Under the pieces are notes generated by a model. That model saw only the letters and a list, made by a program, of their open reading frames with translations. It had not been told where the DNA came from and did no database searches. Below, in pieces: positions 22,089-34,789 of a stretch of 64,000 nucleotides of DNA (positions within the stretch are counted from its first letter, which is position 1; every line of letters starts with the position of its first letter). The stretch is from the NCBI GenBank assembly GCA_017893485.1, contig JACEHZ010000207.1, positions 1 to 64,000 of the forward strand, given 5' to 3'. Made by a program: the position numbers and the translations under genes. This DNA is from Hemerocallis citrina. Its lineage: Eukaryota; Streptophyta; Magnoliopsida; Asparagales; Asphodelaceae.

Positions 22089-22585
22089 CTGCTGTACAAA
22101 TCCTTCGAGATGAGCTATCTTGCCTAGGGCCATGGCCATATGGCCCATGAAGTTCCCCCACATAGGCACCTTCGTTGAGGGCCCCACTGGCAACTGCATT
22201 GGCTAGTGACTGTTGGAGCTGCTCATAGCCCTGCGATAGCACTTCCTCTGCCTGCTGCGATGATTGCTGGAGGTTGCATATCGCCAGTAGCTGCTGCTGT
22301 GTCAGTAGATCTAATGGTGCCATCAAAATCTGCATTTTAGACATATACATATATTGACATTTCTGCAACATGATTTTCCTATTTAGAGAAATTTGACATG
22401 TAATAGATTAATGAAGACCTTGAGTAAATTAGATGGTTTGAATCCCCCTATCCAGAGGAAGGGGCGCTCAGCTGGAGACTTCCACGTTCCGTTAATGAGA
22501 TGGAACACATCAGATTTAGCAGCAATGCTCTTCAGTCGGAAGATGTCATCATAATGGGAGAGACAGCCATCAATTATGATAGCAC
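22089..22585 (-). pseudogene. TGA-type bZIP transcription factor fragment (DOG1 domain)
   Basis: Two exons on minus with GT-AG borders. The first, 22585-22419, encodes DGCLSHYDDIFRLKSIAAKS...PAERPFLWIGGFKPSNLLK. The second, 22329-22089, encodes PLDLLTQQQLLAICNLQQSS...EEVLSQGYEQLQQSLANAVA. These are the C-terminal DOG1/TGA region that in TGA factors contacts NPR-type regulators. An extra G in the run at 22154-22158 shifts the frame; in the other frame the family pattern resumes (FMGHMAMALGK). The basic-leucine zipper exons and the last exon are missing. The 3.6-kb solo LTR begins 113 bp upstream of the first exon. Confidence 0.88.
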
Positions 22586-23504
22586 CTGTAAGTTTAGCAT
22601 TGCAAAAGTTTTTTTTATTTGTGAAAGGTACTATGAATGAATAAGGGTGTGTTTTGTATTCTATTTGCATACCACGGCTGATGCCTGTACCTGCATTTGT
22701 AGCGCCCCGAATTTCTAATATAATATCTTAGAAAATACGTGGCACAATTCCCAACATCAACTTCAATGTAATATTAAACACAGTCCAAAAACACAGATAA
22801 TTTTTATTTCAACTTTTATTACCATAATCATTTACAAACACAGCGGAATACAAAAAAACACCTTGAATTACAAACTTTTTTTTACAACGCTTCTTTTACA
22901 AAATTTACACATAAGCTCTATTACATCAATCTATCTCAAGCATCCAAACCCTAAGCTCTAATCAACAACCTGTAAAACATGAGGCTAGAGATGACCCTAA
23001 CCCTCAAAACTAAAGGGATCAGCCATAAAGGTGTGAGTGACATAAAACAAGCAACATAATTAAATCATAAAATACTGAGTCATCAACAACATGTATCATC
23101 AGCAAGAATAAAGGAATGAGAAATAACAAATAAGTAAAGCACGAAAACATCAAGGAATAGTAATTCATGAAAACGTCAAGTGATTCTAGACTAAGTGTCA
23201 AGTGTAGGAAAAACAGAAAACAGGAAAATACAAGCATAAAACCAGTCAAGAAAACACAAGCTCTATATGCTGACTCTTTAATGCATACTTTTCAGATTCT
23301 ATGCATTCCATAGTACATAGGTCCGGTGCAAGCCCTTAACGATATCCACTTATAGGGATAACCCCTCGCGCTATGCAACTTAATCCTACTACGGTGATGG
23401 GAAATAAGATCCAAAATACCCCACAAATAGGCACCACAGTCCTGACGCGTAAGCATCATGTAAGATAGCTCAAAAAAACAACCGGAGAATCATCTCCCAA
23501 ACCC

Positions 23505-23645
23505 GTGTACCCCACGAATAGGCTTGCAAGGCCCTCGACGTGCAGATACACCAGGTACATTCCGTGAATAGGCCTGCCGACCCTCGACACGTGAATGCAC
23601 CCTGCATGCTCCGTGAATAGGCCTGCAGACCCTCGACACGCGAAC
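23505..23645. repeat. ~66-bp tandem repeats inside solo LTR A
   Basis: The unit CCGTGAATAGGCCTGC...ACCCTCGACACG occurs about two and a half times. Reading frames through it (for example 23456-23917 minus) are repeat translations, not genes. Confidence 0.8.
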
Positions 23646-24164
23646 ACACAAATATCCTCTCGAGACAGAACATAACAAACAGTCCTGGAACGCATCCGTT
23701 GGACTAACAAAACCATGAGCATATACTTACGTTTCCCAAGTTCCATCACATCCCCACTAGTGCCTGTCCTTAAGTTGATTATTATTAAACCACCAAAATC
23801 CTCATATCTAGAGTTAGTGTATCCTGCTGGACTTAAATACTTAACAACAACTAAACCAAGACCCCCCAAGTCTAACTCAACAAATCTCAACTGCCGGTTC
23901 ACAGGACTCCCACTCAACTCCTAGAGATCTCAACAAGACCAAAATTCACTAATCCATCATCAAAATGATCAAAAGGAAAAACCTCTCCAATCAACAAAAC
24001 TCATCTTTATAAAATTCCAGAATTTAAATCCAACAATGAAATATCTTGAAAACATGTGTTTTATAGAAACAATAATATTTAGAATAGTAAGTTATAGATC
24101 CAAAATATTTAAAGAATCAACCATTTAAAGTACACATGGAAAACTCAAGAAAGCATCATAACCA

Positions 24165-24515
24165 GTCGACTGCAAAAGGTCATCAGTCGACTGTCCAGAG
24201 CGAAAAACTAACATCTTTAAGAAAATAAAATCTAAGTATTTACAGCCGATTGTAAAACTCACCAGTCGACTGTCCAGAGAGAAATCCAGTAATTTTAGAA
24301 AAATAAGTCTAAGTATAGCAGTCGACTGTAAAGATATAGGTCGACTGTCCAAAGTGAAAAATATAATAACTTCGAGAAAATAATTCTAAGTGGCACCAGT
24401 CGACTGTTAAAGGTATAGGTCGATTGTCCAGAAGGAAATTACAAGAAAACTAAAGAACATAGCAGCCGGGTCGTATCGGTCGACTGAAAATTCATACTAG
24501 TCGACTGTCGACCTA
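24165..24515. repeat. 75-79-bp tandem array with GTCGACTG palindromes inside solo LTR A
   Basis: CAGTCGACTGTCCAGAG-like segments recur at about 24184, 24263, 24338 and 24417. Each unit carries two copies of the self-complementary core CAGTCGACTG or a variant, and the motif continues to 24510. Solo LTR B has the same core twice near 34122 and 34178. Confidence 0.85.
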
Positions 24516-25493
24516 CAGACTGTATACCTTTGGTTGTGCACATTTCAACCGTCACGAAGATTTACTTTACAAAAACGAAATCTATAAAAAGTATATTTTT
24601 GATATGATCAAATACAACTTATAGGATATACAAAGATCCATATAAACCAATCAAAAACCACTTGAATTGATAAAAATAACTTTTTGATGAACTTCTTCAA
24701 AATAAAACATTAATCGTGCATATAATCAAAATAGAGTTTCTAAAATTAATTGTTCGTTGAAATTGCTTCGTATTCAGATCCAAACCACATCAAAACCAAA
24801 TCTCAAAAGAAAATCCCAATTTGGATATATTTCCTCAAATTCAACTAAATCTCAAATTTTAGTCATCATAACTCAAATCCTCAAAACATGGTTCTCTAAA
24901 CCATTATTCATTCTCAAAATTTCTCAAACTCAATCTCAACTACTCTCAATAGTTGATTCATGAACAAAAATAAATTTATCATCAACATGGCCAAGTTGTA
25001 TTCATTCAACTCACCAATAGTCCAAAATCTCATCTTTAATTAATAAATGCATAACATTCATCATACTCAATCAAATCAATAATACAAAAGAAAAAAGTCT
25101 ACTCACAATTTATATTAGGTTCTCCAACAAATCTAAAATCATTCACATGCAAATATCTAGGGTTCTTCTTAAAGATCCAAAATTTCATCCATCCAACACA
25201 CATATTCATACCAAACCCTAGCATACTTTCTAATAGATAAAATTCAACATCCAAAATCAATCAAAACATTCATATCATTCTCATACAACATACACAAATC
25301 AAAAAGAAAACAAACAAGTCACTCACATACATAAAACAAAACAACAAAATATTTATATCACTCACCTCAAATGAAGAATCCAATCGAATAAGCAAAACCC
25401 TTCTTTGCGAAATCCAAGATCTTCTCTTTCAATCTCCAAGAAAAATAAAAATAATAAATCTTGTGTTGTGTAGCGAAAGACGGCTACACTCTA

Positions 25494-25502
25494 CCTTTTA
25501 TA
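25494..25502 (-). promoter_or_regulatory. LTR promoter TATA box
   Basis: On minus this reads TATAAAAGG, within CGGCCTG-TATAAAAGG-TAGAGTGTAGCCG. The homologous position in solo LTR B is TATTAAAGG (32836-32844), followed by a conserved GCAGCCGTCT leader. Confidence 0.7.
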
Positions 25503-26300
25503 CAGGCCGAAAATGAAGAATTAGGGTTCGAAACATATTTCCAAAATAATCCTTTCAAAATATAACTTTACATATATAAACTTTTCTTTATAAAATAGTT
25601 AAAATAAGTTAAATAAATTTTAAAAAAAATCAAATCCTTTTACTACTGAGTTGTCCAGCAATCTAACACAGCCCAGAAATAAATAAAATTTGGATTTGCA
25701 CTCAGGGTGGCGATTTTGCACAAAAGTCATTCTTTTTTGTAATATTTGCAAATACATCATAAAATATTCGTAAAAATCCAGAAAATTCAGAAATAATATC
25801 TAATAACACATATTATATTTTCCAATTAAAATATTCGACTTTTACTTTCCAGGAAAACATTCGCACAAGATCCAACATAAATTTCATATTTACAAAAAAA
25901 ACATATTTGTTTAAATCTTTACCAAATCAACTCTAAATAAAATTTAAATCTATTTTAATTTCAATGATAACCAGGAAAAGCCCAAAAATCAGTAAAAACA
26001 AATTTTCATTATTTATTTGAGATCAAAACGGCTTTTTACATAAAAGCCCTTCACTTTTGAGGTATTTATAAAAATAGTTTTTTTACTCAAAAAATTCCAA
26101 AATTTCGAATATACTCTATTATAAGTAGGAGAATTTGTTAAAAATATAAAATTGGATATTTACAACAAAAATATTTCCATGTGTTTCGCACGTGTAAAAA
26201 GATAAATCTTCAGAAAATATTTATTAAATCTCCAGAAAATCCTTTTAATTCATTTATAAATCTTTAAAATTATATTTAAAATACGGGGTACTACAGCATT

Positions 26301-27213
26301 GCCCCCTAATAAGAGACCCTAAACAAAGAATGAACAGTCAAAGAACGTGGAATATGGCCTTTTGGTACATGTTCTGCTAATTCTTGGAACTTTACCTATA
26401 GGACAGGGTACATACAAATTAATTATTACTGCAGGAGTTTTAAATAATCAACAGGATAATGGTAAACCAAATGAAGATGACACTTTATCTATTGAACACA
26501 ACAAAAGAAATTTATGTAGTCTGTATTCCTTTTAATGCATGCTTGCATAGGCGGAAAAGACCTGTAAAAGATGCAGCATATGAAAAGACCTATAAAAAGT
26601 AAAATATATGCATGTCGTCGTGAACATTTTGTGACTCACATATCTTATTGCAAACTAATTGCACATATGAGTTAGGCATCGTTGACTTCCAAACATAAGT
26701 GTTACTACTTAGATAATATGCAATATTTGCGTGTATACTAAAGTATTGCATGATTCACAAAGAAAGCGACTTCAGAAGGAGCGTGAAGCTGCTAAGATAA
26801 CAGGTTCCTGATCTTAAGTCTGTAAGAATCAGGTATGTTCTATTGAAGTCTTAACAAAACAATATGGAGACAAATTGGATTAAAAGGAAAATTGCGATAG
26901 AAAGCTAATTTAAAAATTATTTTAAAAGCAACAGTAATTATGGTAAGTCAATTTTGTAGTTTCTCAAAACAATATCCACACAAAAAGGAGATTGAACTTC
27001 TAAGTTTTCCTACTATTTCCTGAAGCCTTAGAACAGCAGGAATGAAATCTTAGAAAAAGGATTTTTTTGTACATTTCCATAATTTTATTTTCTTAGAGCC
27101 AAGTGAAGATGTTCAAATTTATCATGTAAGGATACACTATCTGTAGAATGCAAGAAGTACAATGAAGTAGTCATGATAGATTAAGTAAAAAAAGTCATCC
27201 TAAACATGCTAAC
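26301..27213. other. Non-coding DNA with internal Helitron-like repeat
   Basis: 26540-26640 shares GATGCAGCATATnAAAAGrnCT and TAAATATATGCA-like blocks with 16580-16640, next to the Helitron 3' end, but here no CTAG or hairpin is preserved. The rest is AT-rich and unidentified. Confidence 0.45.
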
Positions 27214-28685
27214 CAGTTTTAGAGCCCCACTACGCTGCGGAACTGATAGCTTGAGCTCCTCATTCCAAACTGGATTTAAATTACTTTTTATTACTAAGGT
27301 TTTGTCTCTCTGCAATATTCACACATGATTGTGAGAGGGCATTGTTTTAAGCAAAACTAAGAACGGATTGTATAATGTCAAAAAAAAAATGTTCACCTGT
27401 TGCCCAAGAGCCAAAATGACATAAGGATCACTTGATCTAAAATCTCTAATAGCCAGATTAATCCCTCTTATTACTCTGACCTTCAAAGTGCCAATAAACT
27501 CCGTGGTGCTTGCCTGAGATCACGGTTAGAAATTGTGATGTGAACAACTTTACAACCAAAACTTACAATTCATCTTTGGTGAAGTTGTACACTACTACTT
27601 CCCCAGTTGGTGTGTGCTTTCAAGTTGTATTTTTGTACTTTTTTTTGGCTGAAGTTGTTTTTCTCCACACCAACTGAAACTGATTCAAATTGGAGTGAAA
27701 TTTCATAGACTTGTGTAACTCTTTTAGTGGGGTTGAGTTGTTGTTTTCCCCCCCGGGTGGAAACAGGTATGTTTTTTAGTTGAGCCCAAAATGGTTGCGG
27801 CAATTAGTGAAACTGAAAATTCAATTAGGGTGGTACTAAATAATAACCGATCGATAAACTAAAAATATTAAAGATGTTGCTAATAATTTGATAATCTCTT
27901 GAAACTTAAGATAACAAATTGTTACAAAGATGACTTACCGGCATTTTAAAACTTTCAGAACCAAAAAACCTATCCAGACTCTTCCCTGAATCATTCGTTC
28001 TGAAAGCGCTCACCGAAGAAATGATACCCATACTCAGTTTCAAAAATTCTTGCAACTCATACTTGGACCTGTGCACAAATTAAGGTACATTGGTATCAGA
28101 ATCAATCTGTTTTCTATGTTGTTTATTATTGGATAAGAAAATATTTCCCACCTAATGAACTTGGTCCGTTCCTCAATATTCGCATCGGGTTTAGGCTTTG
28201 AGGTTCCTTTCGTAAGAAACGCCTAATAAATTGAATTTGCAGCAGCGTTTCCCCTAACATCAGTCATGGAGTCAATATCTCCATCAGACCATTCATCCAA
28301 AGTAACTGACATAACCTACACATGTACAATTTAAACTTCAGAAAAGATAAAATGTGCACAATCTCGACCAATGTACATAACTGGCTCATGTTGGTGGTCA
28401 CAATTTAATTTGTAAATTTTTATAGATCAGAACCCTGATTAACTAGCCAAATTCATGAACTGGGATATGAGTTAGGAAGTTATTCAGATGGAAGTAGTAA
28501 GTGAAGAACATGTATATGTGATGTACTAAGTTAAAAGGTACTAACTTATAAACAAAGAGATCCATAGAAACATGATAGGAAGCATGAAGATAGATCACCA
28601 TTGATGTTACCTTTGAGATGTGTGTTCCAAGACTCGTGTGAACACCACAACACTTTAAGCAAATAAACACCCCAATATTAGCTGA
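27214..28685 (-). pseudogene. ArfGAP-C2 domain protein (AGD12/ZAC-like) fragment
   Basis: Five exons with GT-AG borders on minus: 28685-28611 ([20 protein letters not shown], ArfGAP zinc-finger part); 28315-28152 (VTLDEWSDGDIDSM...KPKPDANIEERTKFIR); 28068-27939 (SKYELQEFLKLSMG); 27513-27397 (LKVRVIRGINLAIRDFRSSD, start of C2); 27309-27214 (NPVWNEELKLSVP). The order and motifs match plant ArfGAPs with a C-terminal Ca2+/phospholipid-binding C2 domain. Broken: the first exon with the leading CxxC is absent, AANSIY is followed by a stop where the family has Glu-Ala-Phe, and the C2 domain ends halfway. Introns are retained, so this is a genomic fragment, not a retrocopy. Confidence 0.88.
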
Positions 28686-29139
28686 CTGAGATCGATACCA
28701 TGGTTATTCATAGATATTCTATTTTAATTTCGTGTTTTACTTACTAAATCTAAACATTGAAAGCTTATATGCCCAAAAAGAATAGCAACAAACTAATTTA
28801 CCAACAACAACTCGACCAAATCCAAACAAATCCAGAAATAATACCTTAATTTGTCGCATCGCAGAACACTCAATGCAGGTTTCAATCTCCCGAAACGACT
28901 ACATTATCGGCGACATCACCTGCTCAAGGCTAACCTTCTACTCATCCCTCAAATCCAACTTACACCCCACCACTATCACCAGCACCTTAATTTAAACAAC
29001 CAAACCAAACCAAACCAAAAATCCACATCAACCCTAACAACCAAAACAAAACAAAACAAAATCAAACAAAATCAAAAAACCCTTACGTCCTGTCTCCGCA
29101 GCTCAGGCAACCAGTAGGAACTTAGCCGATCCAGCGTTC

Positions 29140-29665
29140 TGAGTTGGGGAAGAGAGAGAGAGGGACAGCGGAATTGTAACCAACCTGAGAATTGCAATAA
29201 AAAAATCCAATCTTTATACCTGAGAAATGTAACTAACCCATCTAACACAAACCCAAAAAAATCAAGGTAGTATACCTAAAATCGGTGGTAAGATCGGTGG
29301 TGAGGACGGTGGTCGGGAGAAGAGGGACGGTGGTGAGATTGCGGATGAGGTCAGTGGTCGAGAGAGTGTGAGAGAAACAAAGAGAGAGAGAGAGGGAAGA
29401 GAGAGAGAGGCAGAGTGAGAGAGAGAGAGAGCAGAAGGAGAGTGAGAGAGGGAAGGGGAGTGAGAGCACGACGGGAAGAGAGGGAGCGGGGAGAGAGAGA
29501 GAGCGATAAGAGAGAGAAAGACAGAGTGAGTGAGAGAGAGAGAGCAGGAGGAGAGTGAGAAAGAGCTGGAAGAGAAAGGAGATAGAGAGTAGAGAGAAGC
29601 AACAGGAAGAGTGAGAGAGTGCCAGCGACGAAAGAGAGAGAGAAAGAGAGAGAGAGAAAGAGAGA
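29140..29665 (-). repeat. Long (GA)n/(CT)n-rich tract at Helitron 5' region
   Basis: Degenerate GAGAGA repeats for over 500 bp. The small family A Helitrons have a 50-60 bp CT-rich stretch at the same distance from the 5' end (1516-1570; 53560-53615), so this looks like an expansion of a family feature. Leu/Ser-rich ORFs here are artefacts. Confidence 0.8.
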
Positions 29666-32600
29666 GATAAAGAGGATTTTGAAATTGTGGGGTTTGAAAT
29701 TTTGAGCGGGAAAATATATTTTATGAGAATTAATCTGGGCCATTGATTTTGGGGGAGATTGAAGGAAAGCCATTTGATAGCTTTCTTTGTAATTTATTAT
29801 ATAGATATAAGCAAGAGTTATAAACTATTACAAGTAGTAAGGAAGGGCTTGGTAGATGGGATGAGCAATGTGAGTGTCTGAGTTTGAGAAGGCATAACAC
29901 TGAGTCGTAGAGAGGACAGCAAACTACTATCATACACCTCAACTAGAACTCAAGGATATGATCCCATCCCCCCATACACTCAACAAATCAGCCCCCCAAA
30001 CAAAAGAAACATCCCCTCCAGAGAACAACAGTACAAAAACAAACAATAAATATTACAATTTTTGGGATAGACAGAGTCCCCAAAAAGAACAAAAAGAAAC
30101 TCCCAGCAAAGGCACAGAGCAAGGTTCGGTTATCCTTGGGTGCTACCGAAGCTTTGGAGCGAACAGTCTCTCCCAGGTCGCAACAGATCTCGATCTCCAT
30201 TATCCTCAAGCTCTTGAAGTATCTTGGCCTTCTTCTTAGAGCCTCCGCTGTTATCTAACCAATAAGAGAACTAGAATTTGATGTTAGATATGAGTTTATC
30301 CACAGTAATAAGCTTGTTATTGAAAATTCTATCATTTATAGCATTCCAGATGCTCCAACAGGAAGCAAGTGTAACCATATGCCAAGAGTGTGTGAACTTG
30401 TGATTGTGAGAGTCAAAACACCATCGTGTTAAGCAGTCAACAGTGGATGCAGGTAAGCTAGGAATATTGAAACGATGTGTGAAATGTTGCTAAACCTGAA
30501 CAACCAGTGGGCATTGAAAGAAAATATGGAAGGTGGTTTCGATCGGATATGCACAAGTCATGCATGTCTGATCACCATCCCATCCCTTAGAATGTAATCT
30601 CTCCTTGGAGTTGAGTATCTCCCAGCTCAACATCTAAGATGAAAATTTTGCATTTGAGTGGTGCCAAACTCTTCCAACATGCTCGGTGGAAGGGGGATAT
30701 GAGGCATGATATGCTGTAGAAATCATAAGCAGACTTGACAGTGAAGCTCCCTGAGCTAGAGTGCCTCCAAGTCGCAATTTCTGTGGTTGTAGATGGTTGT
30801 ATGTAAGAGATAAGTTGCAGTAGCTGATTCTTCTTAAGGAGAAGATGGGAAGAGGTGGTAGTATGTAATCTTGATCTCCAAATCCATCTGTCATGCTGAA
30901 AATGGCCTTGAGAAAAAATTGGTGCATCTTTGTTCCAAGCGGCCTCGAACAGAGTCGGGAATAGGGTGGAAATGTTGCTGCCTCCAATCCAGTTGGATGT
31001 CCAGAATTTAAGCATTTGTCCATATCCCAATTGCCAGGTAATCCCCTGATTGAATTGCTCTTTGATCTTGTAGACATTTTTCCAGAAGTCCGAAGCTTGA
31101 GCACTGCAGGTGAAAGAGTTGGTTGATCTGTTGAAGTATAAGGATTTGAGAATTTGCGTACTAAGGGATTCCTCAGATAAAATTTTCCACCACCACTTCA
31201 TAAGCAGAGCATTGTTGAATTGGCTGAGATTTAAAATGCCTAGGCCTCCTTGCCTTTTGGGCCGACAAATCCGCTTCCAGTTTGTACATGAGACTCCGGC
31301 AGCGTTTGCATCACCGCCTACCCAAAAGAACTTGCTTCGTATTTGGTCAATTCTTTCTATAACCCAATGTGGCAATATGAAGAAGGAAGCGAAGTAAGTC
31401 GGCAAGGCAATCAGCACCGAATTGATGAGGATGAGTCTCCTTCCCCTAGAATGCATTCTCCCCTTCCAAGTAGACAATCTCCTTTCAATTTAAAGAAGAA
31501 GGGGTTGCCAACCCATTTTCTTTAATTTGCCTTTGGTTAAGGGCATGCCCAAGTATTTGGTGGGTAGGGAGTCTTGTTTGCAACCCAAGATATGAGCAAA
31601 AGCCTGAAGCTTGGCTTTAGAGTGCCCGAAGTAGATAATGGATGATTTAGAAAGGTTAATGTGGAGGCCTGAGATATTCGCAAATATATGCAATAGCAAC
31701 TTTAGATGGAGCACATCCTGTTCATCACCTTTGCAGAAAATCAGAGCGTCGTCAGTAAATTTTAGTATTGATAGCGAAGCTAGGGAGCCCCTGAGTTATA
31801 GCTGTGAAAAAGTGTCGTTTTCTCTTCCACTTCTCAACATTTGTGCTAACACATCTACTGCCAGGATGAAGAGCATCGAAGATAGGGAGTCACCTTGTTT
31901 AAGCCCTCTCTTTGAATTTATGGTCTTTCCCCCTACCCCATTCACTAAAATAGAGGATTTAGTTGAGTGAAGGATTGCATTAATCCAATTGCGCTAGCTT
32001 GTGCTGAAGCCTCTGGCAGCAAGCATTTGCTCAATAAAAGTCCAAACTAAGGGTATAAAAGGCTTTGCGGAAGTAAATCTTTAGCATATGTGTATCTGAT
32101 TTTTGGTGCAGCATAGATTGATAGCTTCATGGGCTACAAGAAAACAATCCGCAGTCGATTTGCCTTTGAGGAAAACACTTTGTGATGAGGAGACCAGAGA
32201 ATGGAGTAAGAGGCTATAATACCTCAGATTTTTAAATAATGCTTTTAAGATTAATAAGTGAATTAAAATGATTTTTGGTGATTTAATAAATATTTTTCTG
32301 AAATTTATCTTCTTACATGTGCAAAACACGTGCAAATATTTTCTTGGGAAGTTCAAAGTCAGAAATTATTTCCGGAAAACCCATTAATTATTATTAGATA
32401 TTATTTGTGATTTTTTGGGATTTTTCTGATAGTTATTTGACCTATTTGCAAATATACAAAAAGATGGACTTTTGTGCAAAATTACCACTTGGAGCAAAAA
32501 CTCTAGATTTTCAAATTTTTGGGCTAGGCATGATGCCTAGTCAACTCAGAGGTAAAGATTTTACTTTTTGTTTTAATAAATTTGGTTTATTTTGCAAGTT

Positions 32601-33647
32601 TTGATAAAGAAGAGTCTTTTTGCAAAATTGCCACTTAGAGGGCAAAAATTACAATTTCGTTTTTCTGAGTTTTACAATAGTGTCGGCTAGATCTGGATGG
32701 TTGGTTTTGTTTTTAAATACAAATTGAATTGGTTTTATCTAATTTCCAAGTATAAGGATCTATATATGTAAAGATGTATTTAAAAGAGATATTTTGCAAA
32801 TTTATTTAAAAACCCTAGATACCCTATTTCCGGCCTATTAAAGGTGAGATGCAGCCGTCTCCTTGCTGCACTCCACAATGGAATTTTTTTATTATTATTT
32901 TCTTAGAGTTTCAAAGCGAGGATCTTGGTTTTCTTGTGAAAAGAGGGATTTTCTTATTTTCTTTATTATCTTCGGTTGATTCTTTAATAAGGTGAGTGAC
33001 ATATGTTTATTTTCTTATGGTTTTAAGCATGTTGTATGCAATGATTGTGTATTAGAAAGCATGATTAAGGATTGTATGATGATGATATGAAATTTTGATG
33101 AATAGATGAACTAAAAATTGAATCTTTTCATGAAACTTATGCTTTGATGATTAAAACTTCATATAGATGATTCGAGATTGTTAAAGAACCTAATAGAACT
33201 CATGAGTAGGATGTTTTACTTCATATACTTACTGTTTTGATTCATTATAAAGAGTTGTATGATATGAGTATTCATGAAATTGAGTAAAAGTGGACCTTTG
33301 CTATGTATATGTATGGATATGCTTTATTTGGATTTTAGATGAATAAGAACTTGATTAAAAACATGTTATAATTGCTTATATTCATGATTAAACTATTGTG
33401 AGCGATTGTATATGAGTTAAATGAATTACAAGACGAGCTTTCAAATTAAAAAGATCAATTTTGAAGTAAAAGAGGAGTTGAGTTTTCGAGTCGATTATGT
33501 GCAGACCGAAAAATTGGACTTTTGGTGTTTTGATGTTTTCCATTAGATTTGAGTTGTTTTGGGTACTGAGGTGGTTTTGAACTTCATACTAAATATATAC
33601 AATGAGTTTCTTGATGTTACTGATGCAAACATACACTTAACTACACT

Positions 33648-33747
<100 letters not shown>

Positions 33748-34789
33748 TATACTATTTGAAGAATTTTCAAAAGTTAATGTTTTGTGAAGTTTTCAATCGG
33801 ATTTGAGTTGTTTTGGTACTGACATTGAACTAGATAAGATCCTACTTATACACAATGAATTTCGATGCTTAAACTGATGCATAAACTCACTTGTATGCAT
33901 ATATACTCATTCATGTTCACTGTTTTGAAGATTTCGTCCAAAATTGCTCTTTTGAGATCTTGATGTGTTTTTGCTTTATTTATAAACTTCTGTATGTTAT
34001 ACAAGTTATATTTGATCATCTCAGGAAATTGGTTTTGCAAATTTGTGATTTTACGAAGTGTAATTAGCGTATCAGTTGAAAACATTTACAAAATCCTAAT
34101 CTAGCTGTTTAACAGCTAGCGGTCGACTGCACGGTCAACCACCATTCATTTTTTGGAAAAAAATTCAAAAAGGGCAGTCGACTGCACCTGCTGTTTTGAG
34201 TCGTTTTGTTGAGTTTTTCTTCATTTCTTTAAACGGTTATTTCCTCGATATTATGGATTATTGATCTACTGTTTTGGATGATGTTTTACTACAGATTTCA
34301 GTGTTTTACAGAAAGTTATATTTTTTTTATAATGGAATTTAAATTACATTCCTGTGACTTTATAAAGAGAGATATTCGTAGTTTTCGATGGAATTGATGT
34401 TTTGTGATATTCTACGATTTCAAAATATGGTTTTCTGTTATTTAATAGATTTAATATTTTATTTGAAATCTATAATTTTATGAGTACATTATATCGATTT
34501 GGATTTTTGTTGATTTAAGAAGTTTTCTTCATATAATCATTTTGATGATGAATTTGTGAGTTTTATTGAAAGTTTTGGTATTGATGGTTGAGCTATGAGT
34601 CTTTAGAGATGAGTGGGGCCCTAACTACCGGCGGTTGAGATTTTGGTTGTTGTTCAGTTGAGTTAAGCCCAGTGGGGTACACCAACTCTAAGAGATTCAC
34701 AATCTATTAAATAACTAATTAACTTAACAAGATAAGGACAGAAACTAGATGGTGAGTTGATAAAATGAGAGCAAACGTGGGTTTATGGA

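Larger units (their letters stand above)
22698..26295 (-). mobile_element. Solo LTR A, 3.6 kb, Ty3/Gypsy-like
   Basis: The element begins TGTAGCGCCCCGAATTTC and ends CGGGGTACTACA, i.e. TG...CA with near-inverted tips, flanked by a perfect 5-bp duplication GCATT (22693-22697 and 26296-26300). A TATA box in a promoter context on minus (25494-25502) gives the transcription direction. Length, tips and internal G-rich tandem repeats fit a Tekay/Del-type chromovirus LTR (inference). No internal retrotransposon sequence adjoins either end, so it is a solo LTR from LTR-LTR recombination. It shares its ends and leader with solo LTR B. Confidence 0.88.
16535..29805 (-). mobile_element. Candidate gene-capturing Helitron, family A, with nested insertions
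   Basis: On the minus strand the 5' end TCTATATAATAAATTACAAA lies at 29805, preceded by A. The 3' end has hairpin GTGCC-GTA-GGCAC and CTAG finishing at 16535, followed by T. Both ends match the small family A copies at 1316-1923 and 53392-53945. The interior carries intron-containing pieces of an ArfGAP-C2 gene (27214-28685) and a TGA bZIP gene (22089-22585), both minus, and a Rab piece on plus. Later insertions are a solo LTR (22698-26295) and an hAT element (19477-20377). Caution: 26540-26640 resembles the sequence just inside the 3' end at 16580-16640, so there may be two stacked Helitrons rather than one. Confidence 0.55.

Noticed and set aside
23456..23917. Overlapping minus-strand ORFs of 62-153 codons
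   Set aside because: They run through G-rich tandem repeats of solo LTR A and only restate the repeat unit.
22698..26295. Interpretation of the 3.6-kb element as a TIR DNA transposon because its tips are inverted repeats
   Set aside because: TG...CA ends, 5-bp target duplication, TATA-leader promoter and polyadenylation-like 3' third fit an LTR better; the inverted tips are a known feature of long Gypsy LTRs.
29242..29773. Leu/Ser-rich ORFs of up to 140 codons
   Set aside because: Translations of the degenerate (CT)n tract on the minus strand.
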